The notes under the pieces were generated by a model. It was not told where the DNA came from and ran no database searches. It saw only the letters and a program-made list of their open reading frames with translations. A stretch of DNA of 64,000 bases from the NCBI GenBank assembly GCA_041392845.1, contig JAWKLG010000006.1, positions 1-64,000 on the forward strand, written 5' to 3'. This document shows, piece after piece, positions 36,796-44,996 of this stretch. Each line of letters begins with the position of its first letter. Within the stretch, counting starts at the first letter, position 1. This DNA is from JAGQWW01 sp041392845 (GTDB lineage Bacteria > Bacteroidota > Bacteroidia > Chitinophagales > Saprospiraceae). The position numbers were made by a program, and so were the translations under genes.

Positions 36796-37428
36796 TTATT
36801 TCACATCAGAATAATAATCTGTGAATTTATCATTCATAGATTGGGCAATTGCCTGGATATTATAATCTTCCGCATTCTTTTTATCGAAAAGCATTTTAAA
36901 ATAGTAACCAAATCGGTTCACTTTTACATAGAAAGGAAAAGGTGGTAGCAGGTTTTTAAAATCAGAATTCTTAAAAAGAATGGCATCCACACCACTGCCA
37001 CCAAACGCGGCTGTATTCCCAAAATAAGTCTGTACAAAGGAGCGTCCTTGAAGCGATTTGTTGGGATCAATTTCAAGCATATCATTTAAAAAACAATTGC
37101 GTCCATCGTTTTGAAGCAAACTTGCCCTCGAAGTAGTGTCATAAGTAAATAAAACCTTACAGAAGTTAAAACTATAATCCATATATTGAATGTACAGTTT
37201 GTTTGTTGCATCTCGCTCAGCTATAAGCTCTTTGGTGTCAACTCCGTTTTTATTCAAATGTTGGATTTTTTTATGTTCACTGGGCAGTCTAAACACCAAA
37301 ACGCCATTTTTTGCATCCATAATAGCGTTCTCTGCCATTACTACTTTAATAGAATCACTTAATTCTTGTGCAAAGGAAGGCAAGATTAAATGAATTGTAA
37401 AAATGGCAGATAGAATGAACCGAATCAT
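36796..37428 (-). CDS. Exported protein of unknown function
   Basis: 210 residues with a signal peptide (MIRFILSAIFTIHLILPSFA|Q). The mature part is mixed alpha/beta with a Gly-rich AAFGGSGVDAILF loop and KVNRFGYYFKMLF. No catalytic motif or domain is recognised. It lies 49 nt upstream of the small membrane-protein gene on the same strand, so they may be cotranscribed. It is divergent from moxR with a 130-nt spacer. Confidence 0.65.
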   Translation of the reverse strand: MIRFILSAIFTIHLILPSFAQELSDSIKVVMAENAIMDAKNGVLVFRLPSEHKKIQHLNKNGVDTKELIAERDATNKLYIQYMDYSFNFCKVLFTYDTTSRASLLQNDGRNCFLNDMLEIDPNKSLQGRSFVQTYFGNTAAFGGSGVDAILFKNSDFKNLLPPFPFYVKVNRFGYYFKMLFDKKNAEDYNIQAIAQSMNDKFTDYYSDVK

Positions 37429-37558
37429 GAATTTAGGTTTAAAGTTTATTTAAGAACCACTTGGGGTACAAGGTTACCAGTTTAGGAGAATAATTTTGAT
37501 ATTTGTCGCCTACATTTTTTTACTACGACAGGGATCCGACTAAAAAATACCAATCAAC

Positions 37559-38554
37559 ATGCATTCAGTCGACATCGAAGCACTCAACCAACAAATTTAT
37601 ATTGACAGTGCCTTTATTGAAAAACTCAACGAAGTAACTTCCGGAATCATTGTCGGTCAGGAAAAGATGATGGAGCGTTTGTTGCTCGGATTGCTTACCC
37701 GTGGCCATGTATTATTAGAAGGACTTCCGGGTCTGGCAAAAACGCTTGCCATCAAAACGCTTTCAACAGCAGTGGATGCCAAATTCAGCCGTATCCAATT
37801 TACACCCGATTTGTTGCCTGCAGATATTTTGGGTACCATGATTTACAATCCTGCCAAAAGCGAATTTGCAGTCAGAAAAGGACCCATTTTCGCCAATTTC
37901 GTTTTGGCAGATGAGATAAACCGTGCCCCTGCAAAAGTTCAATCTGCTTTACTGGAAGCCATGCAAGAGCGTCAGGTCACAATCGGCAGCGAGACTTTTA
38001 AACTGGAAGAGCCCTTTTTGGTGCTCGCTACTCAAAATCCAATCGAACAGGAAGGTACCTATCCGCTTCCCGAAGCACAGGTAGACCGTTTTATGTTGAA
38101 AGTGAAAATTGATTATCCTCAGAAAGAAGAAGAACGGGAAATCATCAGACGGAATCTGGCACCAGGTGGAATGCCTCCCGTCAAACCGGTTGTTCATCCC
38201 GACGACATACTCAAAGCAAGAAAATCAGTGATGAAGGTCTACATGGATGAAAAGATTGAGAAATACATTCTTGACATCGTATTTGCCACCCGTAATCCGG
38301 AAGAAGTAGGACTAAAAGACTTGAACCATTTGGTAGAATACGGTGGATCACCGCGAGCAAGTATCAATCTGGCTCTTGCATCCAAAGCCTTTGCCTTTTT
38401 AAATCGTCGTGGCTATGTCATCCCCGAAGATGTGAGACAAGTTTGCCAGGACGTAATGCGCCACAGAATCGGCCTCACCTACGAAGCCGAAGCCGAAAAC
38501 GTTACCCAGGAAGATATTATCAAGGAGATTTTGAATAAGGTGGAGGTACCGTAA
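37559..38554 (+). CDS. MoxR family AAA+ ATPase
   Basis: A 331-residue ATPase. Walker A-type GLPGLAKT is at about residues 56-63, Walker B VLADEINRAP at about 117-126, sensor LATQNPIEQEGTYPLPEAQVDRF at about 157-179, and the C-terminal lid from about 225. MoxR proteins act as chaperones that load metal or mature VWA-domain partners. In Bacteroidota moxR normally heads a run with DUF58 and VWA (Bat) genes; here the next 365 bp are repeats and then unrelated minus-strand genes, so this is an orphan paralogue. The start MHSVDIEALN is reasonable. Confidence 0.93.
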   Translation: MHSVDIEALNQQIYIDSAFIEKLNEVTSGIIVGQEKMMERLLLGLLTRGHVLLEGLPGLAKTLAIKTLSTAVDAKFSRIQFTPDLLPADILGTMIYNPAKSEFAVRKGPIFANFVLADEINRAPAKVQSALLEAMQERQVTIGSETFKLEEPFLVLATQNPIEQEGTYPLPEAQVDRFMLKVKIDYPQKEEEREIIRRNLAPGGMPPVKPVVHPDDILKARKSVMKVYMDEKIEKYILDIVFATRNPEEVGLKDLNHLVEYGGSPRASINLALASKAFAFLNRRGYVIPEDVRQVCQDVMRHRIGLTYEAEAENVTQEDIIKEILNKVEVP

Positions 38555-38569
38555 GTGCGGGATGCGGGT

Positions 38570-38925
38570 TTTTGAAGTGACGAAGTACGAGTGACGAGTG
38601 ACGAATTGGAGTTTTTCTAATATCCAGTAGCCAGCGTCCAGAATCTAGCATCCAGCCACAAGGAAACAAGACTGCCAGGTGCCTGAGCTTGTCGAAGGCA
38701 CCCGGACGAGGATACCAAATCTTAGAACATATTATCCTGCTTTTTCATTGCAGGCTTCGACAAGCTCAGCTGAAGTGACGAAGTACAAGTGACGAATGGC
38801 GCTTTTCCAAAATCCAGTTACCAGCATCCAGCTTCTAGTGTCCAGCATCCCACATTCAATCCCTCAACCATTCAACCATTCAACCCTTCAATCCTTCCAT
38901 CCTTCCATCCTTCCACCCTTTACTC
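38570..38925. repeat. Intergenic word repeats and an inverted repeat after moxR
   Basis: GTGACGAAGTACGAGTGACGAG words (about 38576-38605), CCAGTAGCCAGCGTCCAG words (about 38622-38660 and 38812-38850), an exact 13-bp inverted repeat GAGCTTGTCGAAG (38685-38697) / CTTCGACAAGCTC (38755-38767), and CAACCATTCAACCC/TCCATCC octamers (about 38858-38925). No gene is present. The tandem words end within a few bases of the stop of the next gene. Confidence 0.65.
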
Positions 38926-39225
38926 ATTCCTGTACCACATCAAAATAGCCCCAAACAAGGTAATTAAGGCAATCAATACCGTGGCCATACGCATCGAATA
39001 CTGGATGTGGCTGGTGAAAGTTTCGATTTCTTTTTGCATGTGAGGGTACTTAGGCAGGATTTCCTCTTCCATCTTTTTTTTGTTGAAAATATGGGCAGCT
39101 CCAAATTCTACTCGATTCTTTACCAGCACTTTGTATGTCTTTAAAACCTTGACACGGAAGTAGACATTGACAAACAACATTGCCACAAAAAGACCAATCA
39201 CAATTGTAATCAACAAAATGTACAT
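38920..39225 (-). CDS. Small membrane protein, unknown function
   Basis: 101 residues with two transmembrane helices, ILLITIVIGLFVAMLFVNV at the N-terminus and MATVLIALITLFGAILMW near the C-terminus, separated by a ~50-residue charged region (NKKKMEEEILPKYPHMQKEIETF). It resembles conserved small hypotheticals of Bacteroidota, but no named family is certain. It is monocistronic and divergent from the next gene. Confidence 0.65.
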   Translation of the reverse strand: MYILLITIVIGLFVAMLFVNVYFRVKVLKTYKVLVKNRVEFGAAHIFNKKKMEEEILPKYPHMQKEIETFTSHIQYSMRMATVLIALITLFGAILMWYRNE

Positions 39226-39350
39226 ACCCTGATTTTGGGCAAAGATAGAATTTCGACTGTCAAAAATTTTATTCCATCCTGTTGGAAATCATTTGGCAAA
39301 CTATATTTGTTACATATATTGAAACCAACGTCAATAAATCAAAAAACACT

Positions 39351-39749
39351 ATGGAAGAATCATATAAAAGCGCCATCAAACAAAAAGCAGGCTCTATGTT
39401 TAAAAAAGTACTTTGGACTTTACTGATTCTGGTACTCGTAGCAGGAACCGGATACTATTTTTACCGAACCTATACAAAAAGTGAAGGAACCCGCACGGGA
39501 ACCCTTTTCAAAGTATCCAAAAAAGGCTACGTCTTTAAAACCTACGAAGGTCAATTATTGCTGGCCGGAAGTGCCCTTGTAACCAAAAACAGCACCTGGG
39601 ACTTCTCAGTAGACGACGCAGAAACCTACACAGAATTACAAGCCCTGGAAGGAAAAACCGTAAAATGTTATTACAAAGAAAAAATCGACGCCTTCCCCTG
39701 GCAAGGAGATACTGATTATTTAGTGTACAAGGTGGAGGAACATAAATAA
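39351..39749 (+). CDS. Small single-pass membrane protein
   Basis: 132 residues from MEESYKSAIKQKAG; an earlier in-frame ATG at 39282 would add an implausible 23 residues. One transmembrane helix (VLWTLLILVLVAGTGYYFY, about 20-38) is followed by a compact beta domain (GTRTGTLFKVSKKGYVFKTYEGQLLL, WDFSVDD, KTVKCYYKEK, LVYKVEEHK). Similar Bacteroidota proteins are, as I recall, sometimes labelled 6-phosphogluconate dehydrogenase, but nothing here supports that enzyme. Function unknown. It converges on purH across a repeat hairpin. Confidence 0.7.
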   Translation: MEESYKSAIKQKAGSMFKKVLWTLLILVLVAGTGYYFYRTYTKSEGTRTGTLFKVSKKGYVFKTYEGQLLLAGSALVTKNSTWDFSVDDAETYTELQALEGKTVKCYYKEKIDAFPWQGDTDYLVYKVEEHK

Positions 39750-39825
39750 GTGATGAATTACGAATTACGAGTGACGAATGAAAGATTTACTCATTCGTCA
39801 CTCGTCACTCGTAATTCGTCACTTC
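39750..39825. terminator. Repeat-derived hairpin between convergent genes
   Basis: AAGTGATGAATTACG...GAGTGACGAATGA is followed after a short A/T loop by TCATTCGTCACTCG...GTAATTCGTCACTT, a ~33-bp imperfect inverted repeat built of TTACG/GTGACG words. It fills the whole gap between this stop and the purH stop and probably acts as a bidirectional terminator. Confidence 0.6.
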
Positions 39826-41346
39826 TTAATGCCTAAAATGCCTCACTCCGGTCATAACCATGGCCATTCCGTGAGCATTGCAATAATCGATGCTATCTTG
39901 ATCTTTGATGGAACCGCCTGGCTGAACAACCGCTTTGATTCCTTCTCCATCCGCAATTTCTACACAATCTGGGAAAGGGAAAAATGCATCCGATGCCATT
40001 ACAGAACCTTTTAGGTCAAATCCGAATGACTTGGCTTTATGAATAGCTTGTCTAAGTGCATCCACCCTTGAAGGTTGACCACAACCCATTCCAATCAATT
40101 GTTTGTTTTTAACGATTGCAATGGTGTTGGATTTTAGGTGTTTTGCACAAATATTAGCAAATACCAAATCTTTCACTTCTCCCGCTGTAGGAGCTTTGGT
40201 AGTAGCTGTTTTGAAGTTGGCCGGGGTTTCAGTACTCAAATCTGCATCTTGTTCAACTACACCATTCAACAGGCTTCTGAAGGTCTTTTTATGAATATCG
40301 AAGTGCTTGATTTTTAAAAGGATTCTGTTCTTTTTGGCAGAAAGTAATTCCAGCGCTTCTTTGTTAAAATCAGGGGCAATCAATACCTCGTAAAACAACT
40401 GGTCAATTTCCTGAGCAGTTGCCAAATCTACAGGATGGTTACAAATGAAAATACCTCCAAAAGCAGAAACGCTGTCGCAAGCCAGGGCATCTTTCCAGGC
40501 ATCCAATAAATGGTCCCGCTGGGCAACCCCACAAGCATTGGTATGTTTTAGGATGGCAAAAGTTGGTGCTTCACCTACAAATTCTTTCATCAGATTTACA
40601 GCCGCATCGATATCCACAAGGTTGTTGTAAGAAATGGCTTTACCATTCAACTTTTCAAACATCTGGTCGAAGTCGCCATAAAAAACACCTTGTTGGTGAG
40701 GATTTTCACCGTATCTCAAAACTTCAGAAGTTTGAATACTGTGTTTGAAAGAGTTATCGACCTTGTCGCCATTGAAATAATTGTAAATGGCAGTATCGTA
40801 ATGAGAAGATTCTTTGAAAGCCCTTCTCGCGAGTTCTTTTCGGTCTTCCTTGCTGGTAAATCCTTGTTTTTCCTTATACACATTCAAGAACCACTCATAA
40901 TCTTTTCTTGATGCTACTACTGTTACATCGTTGAAGTTTTTGGCAGCGGCACGGATCAGACTGATACCTCCAATGTCAATTTTTTCAATGATGGTACTTT
41001 CATCATCTGTCTCTGCAACTGTTTCTTCAAAAGGATATAAATCCACAATTACCAAATCCAGTTCAGGGATGTTGTATTTTTCCAATTGCCCAAGATGTGC
41101 TTCTTCTCTTCTGGCAAGAATACCACCGAAAACTTTTGGGTGAAGGGTTTTTACCCTACCATCCAAAATAGATGGATATGAGGTAAGGTTTTCCACTGCT
41201 TCTACCGCTACACCCAGGTCTTCAATGAATTTTTGGGTGCCTCCGGTTGAATAGATTTTTACACCGTTCTTGTCTAGCGCTTTAATGATGGGCTCCAGGC
41301 CATCTTTGTAATAAACTGAGATAAGAGCGGAAGCGATCTTTTTCAT
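39826..41346 (-). CDS. purH: Bifunctional AICAR formyltransferase / IMP cyclohydrolase
   Basis: A 506-residue enzyme for the last two steps of IMP synthesis. The N-terminal MGS-like cyclohydrolase domain (about 1-190) shows STGGT (residues 33-37), LDGRVKTLHP (61-70) and DLYPFEET. The transformylase domain carries RYGENPHQ (211-218) and the catalytic KHTNACG (267-273), and ends with QPGGSIKDQDSI. Full length and intact. It is transcribed alone, its promoter being the -7 element at 41453-41460; purQ is at 59.8 kb. Confidence 0.97.
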   Translation of the reverse strand: MKKIASALISVYYKDGLEPIIKALDKNGVKIYSTGGTQKFIEDLGVAVEAVENLTSYPSILDGRVKTLHPKVFGGILARREEAHLGQLEKYNIPELDLVIVDLYPFEETVAETDDESTIIEKIDIGGISLIRAAAKNFNDVTVVASRKDYEWFLNVYKEKQGFTSKEDRKELARRAFKESSHYDTAIYNYFNGDKVDNSFKHSIQTSEVLRYGENPHQQGVFYGDFDQMFEKLNGKAISYNNLVDIDAAVNLMKEFVGEAPTFAILKHTNACGVAQRDHLLDAWKDALACDSVSAFGGIFICNHPVDLATAQEIDQLFYEVLIAPDFNKEALELLSAKKNRILLKIKHFDIHKKTFRSLLNGVVEQDADLSTETPANFKTATTKAPTAGEVKDLVFANICAKHLKSNTIAIVKNKQLIGMGCGQPSRVDALRQAIHKAKSFGFDLKGSVMASDAFFPFPDCVEIADGEGIKAVVQPGGSIKDQDSIDYCNAHGMAMVMTGVRHFRH

Positions 41347-41452
41347 ACTTAAAATAAGTTAGAATGAATTGGTAATAGAGAACCAGCCGGATCTGCCGGC
41401 AGGATGTTAGAATATAATTTAAGGCTTTGGTTATGGCTGGTGATTCAAGCCG

Positions 41453-41460
41453 CAAAAGTA
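41453..41460 (-). promoter_or_regulatory. -7 element of purH
   Basis: TACTTTTG on the minus strand matches TAnnTTTG and lies 107 nt before the purH start. The intervening leader has a small GCCGG-ATCTG-CCGGC hairpin (41388-41402). No convincing -33 box. Confidence 0.5.
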
Positions 41461-41527
41461 AGGAATACAATTTCATTCAGGAAAATACCCTGCGAGTGAT
41501 TTTTTCACATTTTCAATTCTTTTTTTA

Positions 41528-41561
41528 GAAACCTGACTTTTAAATATTCTTGTCAGGTTTC
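41528..41561. repeat. Perfect 10-bp palindrome between purH and the candidate sRNA
   Basis: GAAACCTGAC (41528-41537) and GTCAGGTTTC (41552-41561) are exact complements around a 14-nt A/T-rich loop. Placed between two outward-facing promoters it could be an operator or an RNA hairpin. Confidence 0.5.
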
Positions 41562-41577
41562 CACCTTCAACTGCCTT

Positions 41578-41585
41578 TATCTTTG
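41578..41585 (+). promoter_or_regulatory. -7 element of the candidate small RNA
   Basis: TATCTTTG, a perfect TAnnTTTG, predicting a start near 41590-41593. No TTG is at the ideal spacing; the nearest is 25 nt upstream. Confidence 0.45.
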
Positions 41586-41589
41586 AAAT

Positions 41590-41797
41590 ATGCTTTTGAA
41601 TCGAAATCACCCGAAAGTGAAGAGAGGTCAAGGCATGAAAGCGATGAGAACCGACTTTATTAAAAATATCAAAAGAGCTTTTGAAAATTAAATTTTGGTG
41701 TAAAATTTATTAGGCTGTTAATTGTAGAAGGCCCGCAAAACGCTAAAACATGCTCACCATTGCATTTCTGATGCTCTTTAGCGGGCCTTTTTTTTAA
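41590..41797 (+). ncRNA. Candidate small RNA with intrinsic terminator
   Basis: Between divergent genes there is a complete transcription unit: a -7 box at 41578-41585, about 200 nt without a substantial gene, then AAGGCCCGC (41730-41738) pairing with GCGGGCCTT (41781-41789), alternatively extended by CGCTAAA/TTTAGCG, and a run of T. No protein gene on the plus strand precedes this terminator, so it must end something else. A 33-codon frame begins at 41590 (MLLNRNHPKVKRGQ...), but its ATG sits at the predicted transcription start; an inner 18-codon frame (41635-41691) is possible. It does not match tmRNA, SRP RNA or RNase P motifs that I can see; 6S RNA cannot be excluded. Confidence 0.45.
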
Positions 41798-41860
41798 TCT
41801 GAGAACCATTTTTGAGAAAGACATTGCTGAAATAGATTACTTCATCTAAATCATAATGTC

Positions 41861-42631
41861 ATGAGAACAATGCTATGCTTCCTTTTAGCCCATGGCCTGA
41901 ATATTTTGTGGGCCCAAACTCCGGAAAACCAATTCCCGGTTACAGAACTTCCCTCCAATACCATTTCGATGGAATCTGCAAGGGAAAATATTGAATTTCA
42001 ACTGGAAAATAAGAATTACCTAATGATGCCGGACAAAAATCCTGGCACCTGGCAAATCCTTCAATTAATGCCTGATGGTTCCCTTAAAAAATTAGGCAGT
42101 GCTGTAAAGACAGAGGATGAAAAAGTAAAGGAATCAAAAGAACCCATTCAAACCAAGAAACAAAAAATTGAACCTGCCATTAAATCACCTGAAGTTCAGG
42201 ATGAAAAAATAGAAAAGGTTGCCTCAGCAGAAGAAACTCCGGTGCAAGCAATTACGCAGGTGGTAAAACAAAGCCTTAAAATTGGAAAAGTAGTAGGATC
42301 TAGATACGAAGCCTATAAGAAAGCTGACCGAATTGGAAGGATTCAAATTGTAAAGGACTTAATCTTTGGCGCTTCAAAAAAGCAAACCAATAAGGAAGAA
42401 ATACCTCAAGCGTTTAAAATAGGAATCTTTCAAAATGAAACTCAATTGGAAATTTATACCAACCAATATCCCTTGCAGCTGGAAGCCCTGGATGAAAATG
42501 GAGACCTAATTTTAAACCTTGGTAATGTAAAAGGAAATTACGCTGAAATAGCAATATCAGTTATCCCCAAAGGAACCACATGGCTTAAATTTTCAAAAGA
42601 TGGGCAATTGAAAATAATAAAATATAAATAG
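41861..42631 (+). CDS. Exported protein of unknown function
   Basis: 256 residues beginning with a short signal peptide (MRTMLCFLLAHGLNILWA|Q). A central Lys/Glu-rich linker (about residues 85-130, EDEKVKESKEPIQTKKQKIEP) separates an N-terminal segment (NYLMMPDKNPGTWQILQLMPDG) from a conserved-looking region (VVKQSLKIGKVVGSRYEAYKKADRIGRIQIVKDLIFG) and a beta-rich C-terminus. No domain was recognised; probably periplasmic or surface located. The upstream side is the candidate sRNA terminator. Confidence 0.65.
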   Translation: MRTMLCFLLAHGLNILWAQTPENQFPVTELPSNTISMESARENIEFQLENKNYLMMPDKNPGTWQILQLMPDGSLKKLGSAVKTEDEKVKESKEPIQTKKQKIEPAIKSPEVQDEKIEKVASAEETPVQAITQVVKQSLKIGKVVGSRYEAYKKADRIGRIQIVKDLIFGASKKQTNKEEIPQAFKIGIFQNETQLEIYTNQYPLQLEALDENGDLILNLGNVKGNYAEIAISVIPKGTTWLKFSKDGQLKIIKYK

Positions 42632-42634
42632 GGA

Positions 42635-42775
42635 ATCCGCTATGCGGGACACGGTATGCGGCATGCGGAAAAAATGCACCCCATCCGTAGAGCCGCCAAG
42701 CATGGCGGCTCTACCACAGTAAATAGTTAGATTGCCTAACCGCAATCCGCTTACCGCAAACCCCAAACCGCTTAT
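42635..42775. repeat. GCGG-word repeats and an 11-bp palindrome
   Basis: GAATCCGCTATGCGGGACACGG and CGGCATGCGG words (about 42633-42670), an exact hairpin GTAGAGCCGCC/GGCGGCTCTAC (42687-42714), then complementary-sense CCGCAATCCGCTTACCGC words (about 42740-42770). A different word family from the TTACG type but with the same build. Confidence 0.5.
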
Positions 42776-42782
42776 AAACAGA

Positions 42783-42816
42783 AACGGCCCGGTAAATTCC
42801 GGGCCGTTGCTTTTTT
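42783..42816. terminator. Bidirectional terminator
   Basis: AACGGCCCGG (42783-42792) pairs perfectly with CCGGGCCGTT (42799-42808), followed by GCTTTTTT. It lies just beyond the icd stop and serves icd on the minus strand and the 41861 gene on the plus strand. Confidence 0.85.
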
Positions 42817-44080
42817 ACATATTCTTGATGATTTCATCTCCGAATTCAGAGCACTTCAATTTGGTAGCGCCTTTCATCAAACGTTCGAAATCGTAAGTAA
42901 CACGTTTTGCGCGAATTGATTTTTCAACACCTTTGGTAATCAATTTCGCCACTTTATTCCAACCCATGTATTCAAACATCATTACACCTGAAAGAATTAC
43001 AGAAGATGGATTTACCTTATCCAAACCTGCATATTTTGGTGCAGTACCGTGGGTTGCTTCAAAGATAGCAGCACCTGTAGTATAGTTGATGTTTGCACCC
43101 GGAGCGATACCGATACCACCTACCTGAGCTGCCAATGCATCAGATACATAGTCACCATTCAGGTTAAGGGTAGCTATTACATCGTATTCCGCAGGACGGG
43201 TAAGGATTTGCTGCAAGAATGCATCTGCAATTACGTCTTTGATCAACAATGCTCCATTTGCCATTGCCTCATCCTGCGCTTTGTTCGCTGCTTCTTTACC
43301 TTTCTCAGCAGCAATTCTATCGTATTGTGCCCAAGTAAATACTTTGTCTCCATATTCACGCTCTGCCAATTCGTATCCCCAATCTTTAAATTTACCCTCG
43401 GTAAATTTCATGATGTTTCCTTTGTGAACAAGGGTTACGGAAGCACGCTTTTGAGCAATCGCATATTCAATCGCTGCTCTTACCAGGCGCTCTGTTCCTT
43501 CAACAGAAACTGGTTTGATACCAAAGGAAGAAGATTCAGGGAAACGGATTTTCTTAACACCCATCTCGTTTTGAAGGAAATCCAAAACTTTCTTGGCTTC
43601 AGGAGTACCACTTAGGTATTCAATTCCAGCATAAATGTCCTCCGTATTTTCACGGAAGATGACCATGTCTACAGATTTAGGATCTTTTACAGGAGAAGGA
43701 ACTCCTCTAAAATAACGCACCGGACGAACACAAGCATACAAATCCAGTTCCTGACGAAGTGCTACATTCAATGAGCGGATTCCACCACCTACAGGAGTGG
43801 TCAAAGGTCCTTTGATTGCTACAAGGTGCTCGCGTACATCATCCAAAGTTGCGGTAGGAAGCCATTCACCTGTTTTGTTGAATGCTTTTTCTCCTGCGTA
43901 AACTTCCTTCCAATGAACTTGCTTTTTACCACCAAAAGCTTTTTCTACTGCTGCATCAAAAACTCTTACCGATGCAGCCCAGATATCAGGGCCGATTCCA
44001 TCACCCTCAATAAATGGAATAATAGGGTCATTAGGAACTTTAAGCTTACCTTTGCGAATCGTTATTTTTGTTCCGCTCAT
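42815..44080 (-). CDS. icd: NADP-dependent isocitrate dehydrogenase
   Basis: A 421-residue TCA-cycle enzyme, dimeric prokaryotic type. The substrate site GPLTTPVGGGIRSLNVALRQ has Ser103, Asn105 and Arg109, with Arg119 in ACVRPVR; FRENTEDIYAGIEY is at about 141-154. The metal-binding NLNGDYVSDALAAQVGG region and the cofactor loop EATHGTAPKYAG, with Lys and Tyr after the HGTAPK motif, indicate NADP preference. Full length. It is monocistronic with a strong terminator. Confidence 0.96.
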   Translation of the reverse strand: MSGTKITIRKGKLKVPNDPIIPFIEGDGIGPDIWAASVRVFDAAVEKAFGGKKQVHWKEVYAGEKAFNKTGEWLPTATLDDVREHLVAIKGPLTTPVGGGIRSLNVALRQELDLYACVRPVRYFRGVPSPVKDPKSVDMVIFRENTEDIYAGIEYLSGTPEAKKVLDFLQNEMGVKKIRFPESSSFGIKPVSVEGTERLVRAAIEYAIAQKRASVTLVHKGNIMKFTEGKFKDWGYELAEREYGDKVFTWAQYDRIAAEKGKEAANKAQDEAMANGALLIKDVIADAFLQQILTRPAEYDVIATLNLNGDYVSDALAAQVGGIGIAPGANINYTTGAAIFEATHGTAPKYAGLDKVNPSSVILSGVMMFEYMGWNKVAKLITKGVEKSIRAKRVTYDFERLMKGATKLKCSEFGDEIIKNM

Positions 44081-44315
44081 TTGTAATAATTATTTTGAGT
44101 TGTTAAAAGTATAGATAGATATTATTTTAAACTGATTATAAAAAATCAAGTTTTTTTAAAGCGCCGCTAAGGTAGGGGGATTGACCAAAACCGAAAAATA
44201 TTAAATTCAAAATGTCAGGTGAAAATGGTCATATTTTGATGGTTTTTTGGCCTTGACCGGCAATTTTAATCCTATTCTCATCTTAGCCGCTTAAAAATCT
44301 TAAATTTTAACCCTT

Positions 44316-44906
44316 ATGCGATTCATCTTTTTACTGCTTCCTTTCGTATTGCTGGCCTGCAAAACCAAACAAACCAATGCTCCTAATCAGGAACCAATAA
44401 CCTGCAAAACAAAAGGAACCGTCAAAGATTTTACGGGATTGGATGGATGTAAGTTTCTGATCATCCTTCATGATGGCACCAAATTATTACCGGCTAAGGT
44501 TAATGACAAGAAATTTCAGTTTCGCGAAGGGCAGGAAATAATGTTCGATTACGAAGATTTGAGCGATTATGGCATGACCATTTGTATGGCAGAAGATCAA
44601 ATCGTAGAAATAACCTGCATCCACGAGGTTGGAAAAGATCCGGCATTGCCTTCTGATTGTAGTGCAACGCTGAATCCAATGGAGATTCCCTGGATGAAAA
44701 CCCTAATGGAAAGCTATAAGCCTTTTAGGGTGGTGAGGTATGATTTTCAGGAACAGTATCTGTATTATTTTCAGGCAGCCCCGGTCGCTTATTTACATGA
44801 TTGTAAAGGTGACCTTGTCTGCGAAGTGCCGGGTAAAATGCTCAATGATTGCTATGCGCAAATCCAGGCTTTGGGACAGGGAAAGGTTATTTATTTGAAG
44901 CAATAA
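44316..44906 (+). CDS. Lipoprotein of unknown function
   Basis: 196 residues with a lipobox (LPFVLLAC, Cys15). The mature N-terminal ~85 residues form a predicted beta barrel-like fold (CKTKGTVKDFTGLDGCKFLIIL, LLPAKVNDKKFQFREGQEIMFDYE) that recalls small Bacteroidota lipoproteins with a GCxxLI motif. The C-terminal half has VYYFQ-type strands and paired cysteines (DCKGDLVCEV, NDCYAQI). No confirmed family. It is transcribed alone; the 235 bp upstream between icd and this gene hold no clear element. Confidence 0.65.
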   Translation: MRFIFLLLPFVLLACKTKQTNAPNQEPITCKTKGTVKDFTGLDGCKFLIILHDGTKLLPAKVNDKKFQFREGQEIMFDYEDLSDYGMTICMAEDQIVEITCIHEVGKDPALPSDCSATLNPMEIPWMKTLMESYKPFRVVRYDFQEQYLYYFQAAPVAYLHDCKGDLVCEVPGKMLNDCYAQIQALGQGKVIYLKQ

Positions 44907-44924
44907 TTTCTGGAACGCTGTTCG

Positions 44925-44996
44925 CTGTTCGCTATTCGCTATTCGGTGTTCGCAGTTGGCTAAAAAATACCCGTAAATCGTAAACCGTAAATTCCG
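44925..44996. repeat. CGCTATTCG and CGTAAATCG word repeats
   Basis: GCTGTTCGCTGTTCGCTATTCG words (about 44918-44955), then CGTAAATCGTAAACCG words (about 44970-44992). The same two families occur together, in the same order, at 14200-14262 and 36420-36490. Confidence 0.5.

Noticed and set aside
41590..41691. 33-codon basic ORF (MLLNRNHPKVKRGQ...)
   Set aside because: Its ATG coincides with the predicted transcription start, and no family is known; treated as part of a candidate small RNA instead.
43049..43615. 188-codon plus-strand frame inside icd
   Set aside because: Antisense to conserved isocitrate dehydrogenase sequence, with improbable composition.
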